Of a stretch of 64,000 bases of DNA, positions 26,478 to 34,540 are shown one piece after another; the first letter of the stretch is position 1; every line of letters begins with the position of its first letter. Below the pieces are notes generated by a model. That model did not search any database. It saw only the letters and a program-made list of their open reading frames with translations, and had not been told where the DNA came from. The DNA is from an uncultured Pelagibacteraceae bacterium (lineage in GTDB: Bacteria; Pseudomonadota; Alphaproteobacteria; Pelagibacterales; Pelagibacteraceae): contig CACBYE010000001.1 of assembly GCA_902543375.1 (NCBI GenBank), positions 62,001 to 126,000 of the forward strand, written 5' to 3'. Both the position numbers and the translations under genes were made by a program.

Positions 26478-26543
26478 TATCCCTTTCTGAATTACCGGAC
26501 AGGTTCTTAGGGTTTAATCTCAGTCTGTTAAGACACCCCTTTT
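26478..26543 (-). promoter_or_regulatory. TPP (THI-box) riboswitch
   Basis: Read on the minus strand, conserved TPP aptamer blocks appear in order: GGGGTGTC, a short P3 GTCT-taac-AGAC, CTGAGA, ACCC, GAACCTG, the CCGGTAAT P4/P5 region and a final GGGA. P2 (GGGGT/ACCC) and the T-loop CTGAGA are intact; P3 is minimal. The final GGGA (26480-26483) ends 5 bases before the thiV ATG and appears to double as the ribosome-binding site, suggesting translational control: TPP binding would hide it. Confidence 0.93.
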
Positions 26544-26552
26544 AAAATATAA

Positions 26553-26840
26553 TTATACTTTATTATCCATAATTTCAACCATGCATTTGGTTGCGTATTC
26601 TTTCCATTCAGCTGAAGTTTTACCTTTTAGACTATTTAAATGATCACGATTATTTTGAATATTTTCTTTGTGTTTAACTTTATCTTTTTCATCTAAATTT
26701 GCTTCCATATTTACTAAATTTTTCTCCATGGCTCTTATCCAGCTATTTCCCAGCTCAACACATTTTTTATCGTCTTTTTCATCGCAGATTTGTTTAAAAA
26801 AATTAAAAATAACATCGTCAGTCTTTACTGAGTTACTCAT
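26553..26840 (-). CDS. 95-residue soluble protein of unknown function
   Basis: This small protein is mostly helical and acidic/lysine-rich (VKHKENIQNNRDHLNSLKGKTSAEWKEY is split by polar turns). Two cysteines (CDEKDDKKC, near residues 19 and 27) and a third near residue 86 may matter. No signal peptide. It precedes the riboswitch-thiV unit by only about 10 bases, so the thiV transcript either starts inside this gene or continues from it. Not recognised. Confidence 0.65.
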   Translation of the reverse strand: MSNSVKTDDVIFNFFKQICDEKDDKKCVELGNSWIRAMEKNLVNMEANLDEKDKVKHKENIQNNRDHLNSLKGKTSAEWKEYATKCMVEIMDNKV

Positions 26841-26850
26841 TAATGGAATA

Positions 26851-27030
26851 TTATTTTTTAAAACAATTATTTACTAAGATTGCCATTAAAATCCACATCA
26901 CAAAAACTTCACCATTTGTAAAAGAATAATCCGCTCCAGCAAAACCAGCGGCAAAATTTATTGCATAAATAATTATTGTCGAAATAACCAAACTTATGAC
27001 AAGATTTATAAGCCCACTTACATAGTTCAT
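26851..27030 (-). CDS. 59-residue two-span membrane peptide
   Basis: A 59-codon frame begins MNYVSGLINLVISLVISTII, continues with a first span (about residues 7-30), a polar turn FAGADYSFTNGE and a second span VFVMWILMAILV, ending NNCFKK. It lies 10 bases upstream of the 95-aa protein gene on the same strand. The two-span helical hairpin and position suggest a genuine small membrane protein. Function unknown. Confidence 0.55.
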   Translation of the reverse strand: MNYVSGLINLVISLVISTIIIYAINFAAGFAGADYSFTNGEVFVMWILMAILVNNCFKK

Positions 27031-27095
27031 AATTTTATCTTAGCCAGAATTAATATTAATGCAAATTATATTTCTATTCTAAATTGAATTTTTTT

Positions 27096-27370
27096 ATGAA
27101 AGCTGAATACTACAAACCAGTCAGGTTGTATTCAAGAAATATATTTTATTTAAACTAAAATTAATTACTTGAATACAACTTAACTAAAATTTAATCTTTT
27201 TTACATAAGGAGGTAGTTTCTATGAATAAAATGCCACCTGATACTTAGCTGGCAAACTTAATGTTTCATAAAAACGAAAACGATAAAAATAAAAGTCTAA
27301 TTAGACTTGAGTGCCAAAAAAGCGATTAAGGGATGCTTTTTTGGTTGGACAACCAAAAAGCAAACCCTTA
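27096..27370 (+). ncRNA. Candidate structured RNA / attenuator-like region (353-base gap without a convincing gene)
   Basis: Between 27031 and 27383 no normal gene is evident, but the stretch is dense in competing inverted repeats. GTTGTATTCAAG (27125-27136) pairs perfectly with CTTGAATACAAC (27168-27179), while its GTATTC can instead pair with GAATAC at 27105-27110. A strong AGGAGG (27208-27213) lies 8 bases before ATG 27222, which opens only an 8-codon frame (MNKMPPDT). Further on, CCAAAAAAGC (27315-27324) pairs with GCTTTTTTGG (27336-27345), or that arm pairs with AACCAAAAAGCA (27352-27363), extended by AAGGG/CCCTT (27329-27333, 27366-27370). A 20-codon Tyr-rich frame (27096-27158, MKAEYYKPVRLYSRNIFYLN) overlaps the first structure. 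Strand is inferred from the AGGAGG and the small frames. Confidence 0.45.
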
Positions 27371-27383
27371 GTCAATTTTAAAG

Positions 27384-27839
27384 TTAATGTGGCGCTCTAA
27401 ATTTACTATGACAGGCTTTACAATTGCTCCACATCATCTGAGTTAAAGTAGCCCTAATATCATCAGAGTCCTCTATTAATGATGTTAATTTGATCATATC
27501 ATCTGATGATTTTGTCATTAAATCATTGAACTCTTTTTTATTTTCCCAGATCAAAGGAAGAGCCTCGGTTTTAAAACCTTCTTTTGAATTTTCTGGAAAA
27601 TATTCAATTAAAGTTTTGTAATTTTCACTCATTTCTATCATTAAAGATTTCGACTTATCGAATTCTCCTTTACTAGCCAAAGCTTGTACTCTTTTTGCAG
27701 TGCTATAATTCTTGCTAAATAGGGCTTTTCTTCCTTTTATTATTTCCTCAACAGACATTTCGGAATTAACTGGAAGTGACAATAATACGAAAATTAAAAT
27801 GCAGAAAAAATATTTAATTACTTTTATAATAAATAACAT
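27384..27839 (-). CDS. Cytochrome c' / c556-like periplasmic monohaem cytochrome
   Basis: This 151-residue protein has a signal peptide (hydrophobic core to about residue 26, LSLPVNS) and a haem-binding C140-K-A-C143-H144 motif near the C-terminus, as in cytochrome c' four-helix bundles. Conserved features include the tryptophan in LIWENKKEFN. It is transcribed divergently from cytochrome b561 with directly abutting start codons, suggesting a shared electron-transfer function. Its 3' end faces the structured region. Confidence 0.85.
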   Translation of the reverse strand: MLFIIKVIKYFFCILIFVLLSLPVNSEMSVEEIIKGRKALFSKNYSTAKRVQALASKGEFDKSKSLMIEMSENYKTLIEYFPENSKEGFKTEALPLIWENKKEFNDLMTKSSDDMIKLTSLIEDSDDIRATLTQMMWSNCKACHSKFRAPH

Positions 27840-28367
27840 ATGAAACTAAAGAATACCCTAACAGAATATGGAGCTATTTCCAGAATATTTCATTGGTTAA
27901 GTGCCACAGTATTAATAATTCAAATTCCTTTAGGTATGTATCTAGTAGACATGGATTTCAGTGAGAAAAGATTAACCACAGAAAATATTCACGTTACAAT
28001 CGGTATTAGTATATTTTACTTAACTATACTAAGGCTTATTTATAAAACCTTTAATCCAACTCCAAACTTAAATGATAGTATTTTTCTTGGTCAGAAAATA
28101 ATTGCAAAATTAAATCATGTTTTTTTGTATATTTCAATTTTGGTAATAACAATTTCAGGTGCTCTAAAAAAATTATATAACGGTGAGGAACTTAATATGT
28201 TTTTTTTTAATCTTGAAATTCAAGATAATTTTGATTTAGCAGAAATATTTTACGAAATCCATATCCTAAGCAATTATACACTTATCGCATTAATATCCTT
28301 ACATATTTCTGCTGTTATAATTCATAAAATATTGTTTAAGGAGAATTTGCTTAAAAAAATTTTATAA
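27840..28367 (+). CDS. Cytochrome b561
   Basis: This 175-residue membrane protein has four spans with haem-ligating histidines in the expected places: ISRIFHWLSA (H18), HVTIGISIFYLTILRL, and SNYTLIALISLHISAVIIHK. It is a dihaem b-type cytochrome of the bacterial b561/CybB type, moving electrons across the inner membrane or to quinone. The ATG is immediately adjacent to the cytochrome c' ATG on the other strand (CATATG), so no ribosome-binding site exists outside the neighbouring coding sequence; a leaderless start is possible. Confidence 0.88.
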   Translation: MKLKNTLTEYGAISRIFHWLSATVLIIQIPLGMYLVDMDFSEKRLTTENIHVTIGISIFYLTILRLIYKTFNPTPNLNDSIFLGQKIIAKLNHVFLYISILVITISGALKKLYNGEELNMFFFNLEIQDNFDLAEIFYEIHILSNYTLIALISLHISAVIIHKILFKENLLKKIL

Positions 28368-29072
28368 TATAATACAATTTAATTTGTCTTTAAATTTTAA
28401 TTTATTTTTATAACTGTAATCAATTTCTCGGATACCTTGAGAAATTTGTTTTTTGGATAAAGGTATTAAAGTTGAAATATATCTATTTTTAACCATATCT
28501 AAGTATTTTTTTTTACTTATTTTCACTTTAAAAATAAATCTTTTTTGAATTCTTTGAGGATATAAATTTGTAATAATCTTCAATATTTTTTTATCTCGCA
28601 TAAGAGATCTGCTAAGTTTAAGTTTCATTAATTTAAAAGTTGGAATTTCGTTGTTTATCATATCCAGAGTAAAAATTAAAATTTTACCTTTTGTATTTAA
28701 AATTTTTTCTAATGATTTTAATAATTTTTTTACCTCATTTAATTTTATTAAATGAATTGTTTGTTTAATCAAAATTAAATCAAATTTTTGACTTTTTCTC
28801 AATGAAAGATCTAAAATATTTGCTCTTTTAAAATTAATTCTTTTATCTCTATCTTTGTGATTTATAATATCTATACCCAAAGGTTTATATTTAAGTTTTA
28901 ATCTTGAACTTAATGAACCTAAAATTTTTCCTCTACCGCAACCAATATCTAAAATTTTAAAATTTGAATTAATGTTAGTATTTTTGATTAAAAATTTATT
29001 GAATGAATTAATATAATTTTTTGAAGATAGCCAAGTTTGATTATCCCAATTTTTAATGACAGTTGATGCCAT
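28362..29072 (-). CDS. Class I SAM-dependent methyltransferase
   Basis: This 236-residue protein has the AdoMet-binding motif I ILDIGCGRGKILGSL near residue 41 and motif II-III NILDLSLRKSQKFDLILIK. The C-terminal half is basic and divergent, so the substrate is not evident. It overlaps the DUF4396 gene upstream by 20 bases, indicating co-translation, and the b561 gene end by 6 bases. Confidence 0.8.
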   Translation of the reverse strand: MASTVIKNWDNQTWLSSKNYINSFNKFLIKNTNINSNFKILDIGCGRGKILGSLSSRLKLKYKPLGIDIINHKDRDKRINFKRANILDLSLRKSQKFDLILIKQTIHLIKLNEVKKLLKSLEKILNTKGKILIFTLDMINNEIPTFKLMKLKLSRSLMRDKKILKIITNLYPQRIQKRFIFKVKISKKKYLDMVKNRYISTLIPLSKKQISQGIREIDYSYKNKLKFKDKLNCIIL

Positions 29073-29490
29073 ATCTTTTTAATTTCCAATAATTATAAGG
29101 CCATGGTGTTAAAAAACCTACAATAAGCATTAAAGGTACAACCCACCATGTTAATATTGCTCCACCAGTTAAAAAATAATCTGTTAAGTTCATTGTGGTT
29201 TCCATACTTATCATCGAAATAAAGCTCATACCAAAAGCGGTTTTTATTGCATTTTTAAATTTAAAATTTTGACCAAGTAAAATAATAGTTTCAAGTATAA
29301 TGCTGGTTATCAAACCATTTAAAATAGCTAACAACATTATGGCCATAACAGGAAAAGGTATTTTCGTTATTTGAAAAAATAAAATAGTTCCAAAATCTCC
29401 TATTGAACAACCAAGTAAACACCACGCAGTATTTTTTGCACTTTGTTTCCAGGAATTTCTGCATGACCAGTCAAATGTGGTGGTTTCCAT
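29053..29490 (-). CDS. DUF4396 membrane protein
   Basis: This 145-residue protein has four spans and the DUF4396 signature SWKQSAKNTAWCLLGCSIGD near residue 13, with paired cysteines (C24, C28). The C-terminal TWWVVPLMLIVGFLTPWPYNYW is also typical. Function is unknown; in other bacteria it often neighbours metal or redox genes. It is divergent from the persulfide dioxygenase gene, with a 22-base gap, and overlaps the methyltransferase. Confidence 0.8.
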   Translation of the reverse strand: METTTFDWSCRNSWKQSAKNTAWCLLGCSIGDFGTILFFQITKIPFPVMAIMLLAILNGLITSIILETIILLGQNFKFKNAIKTAFGMSFISMISMETTMNLTDYFLTGGAILTWWVVPLMLIVGFLTPWPYNYWKLKRYGINCH

Positions 29491-29512
29491 AATATTGTGA
29501 TAATATTAAATT

Positions 29513-30193
29513 ATGATTTTTAAACAAGTTTTTGACCAAAAATCTAGTACTTACACTTACATAATTGCCTCAGCAGAAGGAAGGGAGGCCTTGATTATAG
29601 ATCCCGTTTTAGAAAACGTTGAAGATTACATTAAAATACTCAATCAATTAAATTTAAAATTAGTTAAAGTAATAGATACTCATATTCATGCTGATCACGT
29701 TACAGGTGCAGGTAAATTAAGAGAAAAAACAAAGTGTGTTACTATAATGGGAGAACATACTCCAACAGATGCTGTTGAAGTTAAAGTGAAAGATGATGAA
29801 ATAATTCAACTTGATAAATTCAAAATCAGAGCTCTCTATACACCTGGACATACATCTGATAGTTTTTGTTTTTTAATGAATAATTATCTATTTTCTGGAG
29901 ATACATTGCTAATTAATGGTACTGGTAGAACTGATTTTCAAAATGGAAGTTCTAAAGATGCTTATAATTCAATTTTTAATAGACTATTGAAATTGCCTGA
30001 TGAAACACTTTTGTATCCAGCCCATGATTATAAAGGTGAAACAGTTAGTACTATCGGAAAGGAAAAAAGATCTAATCCAAGATTACAGGTTAAAAATGTA
30101 GATGAATATATCGATATTATGAACAATCTTAATTTAAAAAAACCAGAAAAAATTGACTTTAACGTTGAAAGTAATCTTAAATTAGGATCTTAA
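29513..30193 (+). CDS. Persulfide dioxygenase (ETHE1-type MBL-fold protein)
   Basis: This 226-residue enzyme oxidises glutathione persulfide to sulfite with a mononuclear iron. Family motifs: DTHIHADHVTGAG (metal ligands near residue 56), YTPGHTSDSFCF, SGDTLLINGTGRTDFQNG and YPAHDYKG. The TGRTDFQ and DYKG segments separate ETHE1/Blh-type enzymes from glyoxalase II. With AprABM, sulfite made here could be oxidised to APS. Its 3' end overlaps the thioredoxin-fold gene by 4 bases. Confidence 0.9.
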   Translation: MIFKQVFDQKSSTYTYIIASAEGREALIIDPVLENVEDYIKILNQLNLKLVKVIDTHIHADHVTGAGKLREKTKCVTIMGEHTPTDAVEVKVKDDEIIQLDKFKIRALYTPGHTSDSFCFLMNNYLFSGDTLLINGTGRTDFQNGSSKDAYNSIFNRLLKLPDETLLYPAHDYKGETVSTIGKEKRSNPRLQVKNVDEYIDIMNNLNLKKPEKIDFNVESNLKLGS

Positions 30194-30585
30194 GTCTTAA
30201 TCGAGGATTTTATAGCCTCGTAAATTAAATCCTTGGTCGTTTCTCCAACGCTTCTATATATCTCCTCATTATTTTTGAAGATTAAAAGTGTGGTTTGATA
30301 TTGTACATTTAATAAATTTGAAATTTCCTTATTTGTTACGTCAAAAGAAAAATATTCAATATTATCAAATTTGATATCCGACAATCCACCCTCTTCTTTT
30401 GCAGTTTTTAAAATTTTCATTTGACCTGCGCAAGATGAACAATATTTAATCCAAGAACTTACTACAACAAATTTACCTTCAGATTGTGCTTTATTAAACA
30501 AGTCTTTACTAAAAGTTGTTTTTTTGTCCATCGCAATGGCATTAAAAGAAACTACGCAAAAAAATAAAACTAATAACTTTTTCAT
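30190..30585 (-). CDS. Exported thioredoxin-fold protein with CSSC
   Basis: This 131-residue protein has a signal peptide (to about residue 18, FNAIA-MDK) and a thioredoxin-like fold with CxxC as YCSSCAGQM near residue 49. The sequence resembles the C-terminal DsbD gamma domain more than classical thioredoxin. It is probably periplasmic and reduces disulfides or delivers electrons. Downstream of azlCD in the same direction (9-base gap). Confidence 0.78.
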   Translation of the reverse strand: MKKLLVLFFCVVSFNAIAMDKKTTFSKDLFNKAQSEGKFVVVSSWIKYCSSCAGQMKILKTAKEEGGLSDIKFDNIEYFSFDVTNKEISNLLNVQYQTTLLIFKNNEEIYRSVGETTKDLIYEAIKSSIKT

Positions 30586-30593
30586 CCAAAATT

Positions 30594-30908
30594 TTATATA
30601 GCAAAAATTAAAAACCAGTAAGAGGCTAATCCTGAAAATATTGTCGCAATTATGCTTCTTGTGAATATTCCAATAGCTGTTGCAATTATTGCTGCAATTA
30701 TCTTTGGGTTATTCTCTAATTGAAAAGAACCTAGGTCATTTATGAAAATTGCAGGAAAAATAATAGCTGGAAATATTGCTGAAGGCACAAATGACAGTAC
30801 TTCTCTTATCCTGTCACTAAACATCTCTTTTTTAACTAAAGCAATCATTGTAAATCTTGTTAGATAAGTAATTATTCCACAGGATAAAATTAAAGCCCAG
30901 TTGCTCAT
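30594..30908 (-). CDS. azlD: Branched-chain amino acid exporter subunit AzlD
   Basis: This 104-residue protein with four spans is the small partner of AzlC; the N-terminal ILSCGIITYLTRFTMIAL and FVPSAIFPAIIFPAIF segments match AzlD. It overlaps azlC by 4 bases. The pair probably exports branched-chain amino acids or their analogues. Confidence 0.88.
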   Translation of the reverse strand: MSNWALILSCGIITYLTRFTMIALVKKEMFSDRIREVLSFVPSAIFPAIIFPAIFINDLGSFQLENNPKIIAAIIATAIGIFTRSIIATIFSGLASYWFLIFAI

Positions 30909-31597
30909 TTTGTTTTAATTGTTTTTGTTAAAACTATTGCTGTTAATAATCCAGCCAAAGCAGCAACTATAACATAGGCCTTGAATGGAATAAAATTGTA
31001 ACCAAGAGTAGCCACTGATCCTGAAACAATTATTACTACTAGATTTGTAAACTTTCTAAAGTCATTTACTAATAATGCTAAAAAAGTTAAGGGAACTGCA
31101 AAACTCAATCCCAGTTTTTCTGGTATAGCTGATCCTAAGATAATTCCTAGTAATGTAGTTGACTGCCAAATAATCCAACAAGCGGCACCACCTCCAACTA
31201 AGTGAAAATATCTATTTCTCTCTTTATTTTTCTTAAAATATTCATTTGATATTGCAAAAGCCTGATCAATCAAAAAATAAGAAATTATAATTTTCCAAAT
31301 CAATTTTAAGTCTGATAAATGTTCTGAGACGACTGCACCATAAAGTAAATGTCTTGAATTTACTGCACCGACAGAACTTATAATGACTAAAGAGGATGCT
31401 CCTCCTGAAAATAATTGTAAAAGGACAATTTGCGATGCACCACCAAATACTATTAGAGACATACCCATTGCTTGTAGAGGGGTAAACCCAACATCAATTG
31501 CCAAAACACCAAATATCAAACCAAATGGCACGACCGGTATCATTAGAGGACTTACATCAATAATTCCTTTTAAGAAAATTTTAAACTTACTATTCAT
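30905..31597 (-). CDS. azlC: Branched-chain amino acid exporter subunit AzlC
   Basis: This 230-residue membrane protein has the AzlC layout: PFGLIFGVLAIDVGFTPLQA, the GGASQIVLLQLF segment near residue 53, NSRHLLYGAVVSEHL near 81 and a YFLIDQAFAIS stretch. It works with AzlD. It is probably transcribed after the fbp transporter operon, 15 bases downstream of fbpC, although a separate promoter cannot be excluded. Confidence 0.9.
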   Translation of the reverse strand: MNSKFKIFLKGIIDVSPLMIPVVPFGLIFGVLAIDVGFTPLQAMGMSLIVFGGASQIVLLQLFSGGASSLVIISSVGAVNSRHLLYGAVVSEHLSDLKLIWKIIISYFLIDQAFAISNEYFKKNKERNRYFHLVGGGAACWIIWQSTTLLGIILGSAIPEKLGLSFAVPLTFLALLVNDFRKFTNLVVIIVSGSVATLGYNFIPFKAYVIVAALAGLLTAIVLTKTIKTK

Positions 31598-31612
31598 TTT
31601 TTAAGGCTTTTA

Positions 31613-32674
31613 TTAGAAGCAAACTATATGATCAATATGAATTGGTCTTTTAATACCAAATTTTTCATCAACGTCATGTTGATGGATATGGTGAGAATGC
31701 ACAAAAACGGGAATAAGGGTGTTACTCGGAGTTTTAAGAGTATAAATAAAATTAGTACCTCTAAATTTCCTATCGACTACCTCAAATTTCAAATTACTTT
31801 TATCGTCATGATGCAAATCTTCTGGCTGTACCAAAAGCTTAACCTTTGTACCTATCGGAAAAGGTTTTAAGAAATTACCCGTAATTGTTCCAAGATCCTT
31901 GTTTTCTAAACTTTTAGGGCTCGTTACTTCTGCAGGAATAAGAGTGCCTCTATTTAAGAAATTAACTACCTCAATTGAGTTTGGTAAATGATAAACGTTA
32001 TATGGATCATCAAATTGCTTAAGCTCTTGATTTAAAATTATTCCACATTTTGATCCTAAGTAAAAAGCTTCATAAGAGTCATGTGTAACAATTATTGTAG
32101 TAATTTTTGAACTCTTTAATATTTTTTTTAATTTTTCTTGTATTTCTTCTTTAAAGCTCTGGTCCACATTGGATAATGGTTCGTCTAATAATAATAAATC
32201 TGGCTGAGTAACTAAAGATCTAGCAAGAGAAGCTCTTTGTGCTTCTCCGGCACTAATTTCATGTGGATATTTATTTAATATTAAAGAAATATCTAATAAC
32301 TCTATAATTTCTTGAAAACTAACTTGATGATCTTTTTTACCTTTATTTCTTTCTGCACCTAATAATATATTTTTTTCTACAGTGTAATGTGGGAATAAAC
32401 TATTTTCTTGAAACGCAAGAGATATATTTCTATCTTCTGGCTCAAGATTTATTTTATCTGAAGATAAAACATTTCCCTTAAGTTCTATTGATCCTTTTTT
32501 AATTTTTTCTAACCCTGCAATTGTTCTTAATATAGTAGTTTTTCCGATACCGGATGGACCTAAAAGACAAATCACATCGCCTTCATTTTCAATAGCAAAA
32601 GATACATTAGCTACTTTGGTTTTACCTCCAACCTTAAAATCAACATTCTTAATTTCGAAAAAATTCTTATTCAT
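31613..32674 (-). CDS. fbpC: Fe3+ ABC transporter ATP-binding protein FbpC
   Basis: This 353-residue ATPase has Walker A GPSGIGKTT, the Q-loop AFQENSLFPH, the signature ISAGEAQRASLARSL, Walker B LLLLDEPLSN and VTHDSYEA. A C-terminal TOBE-type domain (from about residue 240) is typical of the iron, sulfate and spermidine groups. It overlaps the permease gene by 8 bases and completes the fbpABC-like system. Confidence 0.88.
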   Translation of the reverse strand: MNKNFFEIKNVDFKVGGKTKVANVSFAIENEGDVICLLGPSGIGKTTILRTIAGLEKIKKGSIELKGNVLSSDKINLEPEDRNISLAFQENSLFPHYTVEKNILLGAERNKGKKDHQVSFQEIIELLDISLILNKYPHEISAGEAQRASLARSLVTQPDLLLLDEPLSNVDQSFKEEIQEKLKKILKSSKITTIIVTHDSYEAFYLGSKCGIILNQELKQFDDPYNVYHLPNSIEVVNFLNRGTLIPAEVTSPKSLENKDLGTITGNFLKPFPIGTKVKLLVQPEDLHHDDKSNLKFEVVDRKFRGTNFIYTLKTPSNTLIPVFVHSHHIHQHDVDEKFGIKRPIHIDHIVCF

Positions 32675-34286
32675 TGTTTTCTCTTAAAATATATTTTGAA
32701 CTAATTATAATGAATAAAGAAGCAATTAATATTAAAAATAATGAAGGTACTGCAGCAGCCTCCAATAAATCCTCAGAGGCGGAGATATATGCTGTAGTTG
32801 CAAAAGTTTCGAAATTAAAAGGTCTTAAAATTAGTGTAATAGGTAATTCTCTTATTATCTCTAATGAAATCAAAATAATTATAAACAAAAGAGAATTTCT
32901 CAAAAAAGGAATATGAATATTCATAAATGTTTTTCTTTTAGAGTAGCCTAGCAAATAAGCGCTCTCATCTACTGAAATATTTATTTTCTCATAACCAGAT
33001 TTGATTCCATTAAAAGCTAAAGAATAGAATCTTACAAAATAGACTAAGACTAATCCAAGAATTGAACCTATAAATAATTTTTTAATAGATAAAAAACCTA
33101 ATGACTTGATTATATTTTCATCAAACCATGCAATAAAAGTTATAAAAGCAATGGCCAAAATTACTCCAGGGATTGCATAGCCAGAAATTGATAAAGTGGA
33201 TAAAATATTTAAAGTTTTATTATTTGAAACCCTATTGCCATAATTTGATATTAAAGAGAATATTATTAACACTAAACTAGATAAAAAAACTAAATAAAGA
33301 GTATTTAATAAAAGATCAATTATTTGTAGATCAAATAAGTTTTCTGGAAATTTTATCGTCCAATACAACATTTGGCTTAATGGAAATAAAAAACTCATAA
33401 AAAATACAAAAAAACATCCTGCAAATGCTAAGACTGCCTTATTACTAGATAGTTTAGATTTTTCTTTTTGTTTAAAACCACCTCTAGAATTGAAGTGATA
33501 TTTTGCTTTTTGCCTGGATAAATTCTCAAGCAAAAATAGGGAAAATATAAATAGTAATAAGAAGAAAGATATTCGATTTGCAAACGCTAAATCGTCAAAA
33601 GTTATCCAAGAGTTATAAATACCAGTAGTTAAAGTATTGATTGAAAAGAAATCTACTGCCCCAAATTCTGCTAAGGTTTCCATTGCAACCAAAGATAAAC
33701 CAGCAACAATTGCAGGTCTGGCAGCTGGTAATATAATTTTATAAAACGATTTAAATTTTGTAAAACCAAGATTTTTTCCTAAATCTATTAAGTTTTGTGA
33801 CTGATATAAAAAAGAAGCTCTAGCGAGAATATAAACATAAGCAAATAAAGAAAAGCTAATTGATATTATTGCACCAAACATTCCATCTAATTTTGGAATA
33901 CTTTTATTGTAATTTGCATCACCAAATAGGTTTTTTAAAATAGTAAAAGCAGTTCCATAGTTTTCAAAAAAAGCCGTTAAAGAATAAGCGTAAATATAAG
34001 GAGGGACTGCAAAAGATAGAATTAATGCCCATTTAAAAAAATCACTACCTGGAAATTTATAAAAAGATACTAAGTAAGCTGTTCCAGTGCCTAATAGAAA
34101 TGTTAAAATCAATACTGCGATCAATAATACTAATGAATTTAAAATATACTCTATCAAAAAAGTATTTTTTAAAATTTCGTAATAATTTGACGTGCTTTCA
34201 AAGAAACTTGTAAATACCGTTATAATTGGAATTAATACAAAAAAAGAAATTAAAAAAGAACTAAGATACCAGCTATTAAATTTCAT
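32667..34286 (-). CDS. fbpB: Fe3+ ABC transporter permease FbpB (fused two-domain)
   Basis: Taking the ATG at 34286 (MKFNSWYLSSF) gives about 539 residues, the normal length for this permease. It has about 12 spans in two tandem BPD permease domains with EAA-like loops: DLGKNLGFTKFKSFYKIILP near residue 165 and DESAYLLGYSKRKTFMNIHIP in the second half. An in-frame start 18 codons upstream (34340) exists but adds a soluble, non-conserved-looking stretch, and an AGGCGG ribosome-binding site supports the later one. Confidence 0.88.
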   Translation of the reverse strand: MKFNSWYLSSFLISFFVLIPIITVFTSFFESTSNYYEILKNTFLIEYILNSLVLLIAVLILTFLLGTGTAYLVSFYKFPGSDFFKWALILSFAVPPYIYAYSLTAFFENYGTAFTILKNLFGDANYNKSIPKLDGMFGAIISISFSLFAYVYILARASFLYQSQNLIDLGKNLGFTKFKSFYKIILPAARPAIVAGLSLVAMETLAEFGAVDFFSINTLTTGIYNSWITFDDLAFANRISFFLLLFIFSLFLLENLSRQKAKYHFNSRGGFKQKEKSKLSSNKAVLAFAGCFFVFFMSFLFPLSQMLYWTIKFPENLFDLQIIDLLLNTLYLVFLSSLVLIIFSLISNYGNRVSNNKTLNILSTLSISGYAIPGVILAIAFITFIAWFDENIIKSLGFLSIKKLFIGSILGLVLVYFVRFYSLAFNGIKSGYEKINISVDESAYLLGYSKRKTFMNIHIPFLRNSLLFIIILISLEIIRELPITLILRPFNFETFATTAYISASEDLLEAAAVPSLFLILIASLFIIISSKYILRENNE

Positions 34287-34365
34287 ATTATAATCCGCCT
34301 TATAAATGAAAAAAGTAAAGTGTCCAAAATAAATCCCCATTTACTCTGGACACTATTTAAGAAAA

Positions 34366-34536
34366 TCAAAAATTAAATACTTTTAGGATATGCGGAACCT
34401 CCTTAGTTTTAATTTCTGACATTTTTCTTTTATTTATTCTTTCATCAATTTTTTTACACTCCTGTTGACATGGGGAACATGCACTGGAAGATTTATTTAA
34501 ATCAATTTCAGAAATAAATTTTTTTTGTTTTTTCAC
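34366..34536 (-). CDS. 56-residue peptide with CxxCxxxC motif inside the iron transport operon
   Basis: A GTG at 34536, 4 bases after the fbpA stop, opens a 56-codon frame with a compact cysteine motif ACSPCQQEC (residues 19-27) in an otherwise charged, probably helical peptide. It fills the 200-base gap between fbpA and fbpB and ends about 80 bases before fbpB. The position suggests translational coupling to fbpA. Binding of iron or an Fe-S centre is a speculation from the cysteines. The GTG start and short length make this less certain. Confidence 0.5.
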   Translation of the reverse strand: MKKQKKFISEIDLNKSSSACSPCQQECKKIDERINKRKMSEIKTKEVPHILKVFNF

Positions 34537-34540
34537 TTAA

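Noticed and set aside
27222-27305. A longer protein frame beginning at the AGGAGG-linked ATG and read past the first TAG
   Set aside because: The frame stops at TAG 27246-27248 and again at TAG 27303-27305, so read-through would give only a short peptide without recognisable features; a structured RNA is a better explanation.
32667-34340. The longer start of the FbpB permease at 34340
   Set aside because: The extra 18 residues are not membrane-like, and the ATG at 34286 has a better ribosome-binding site and gives the family length.
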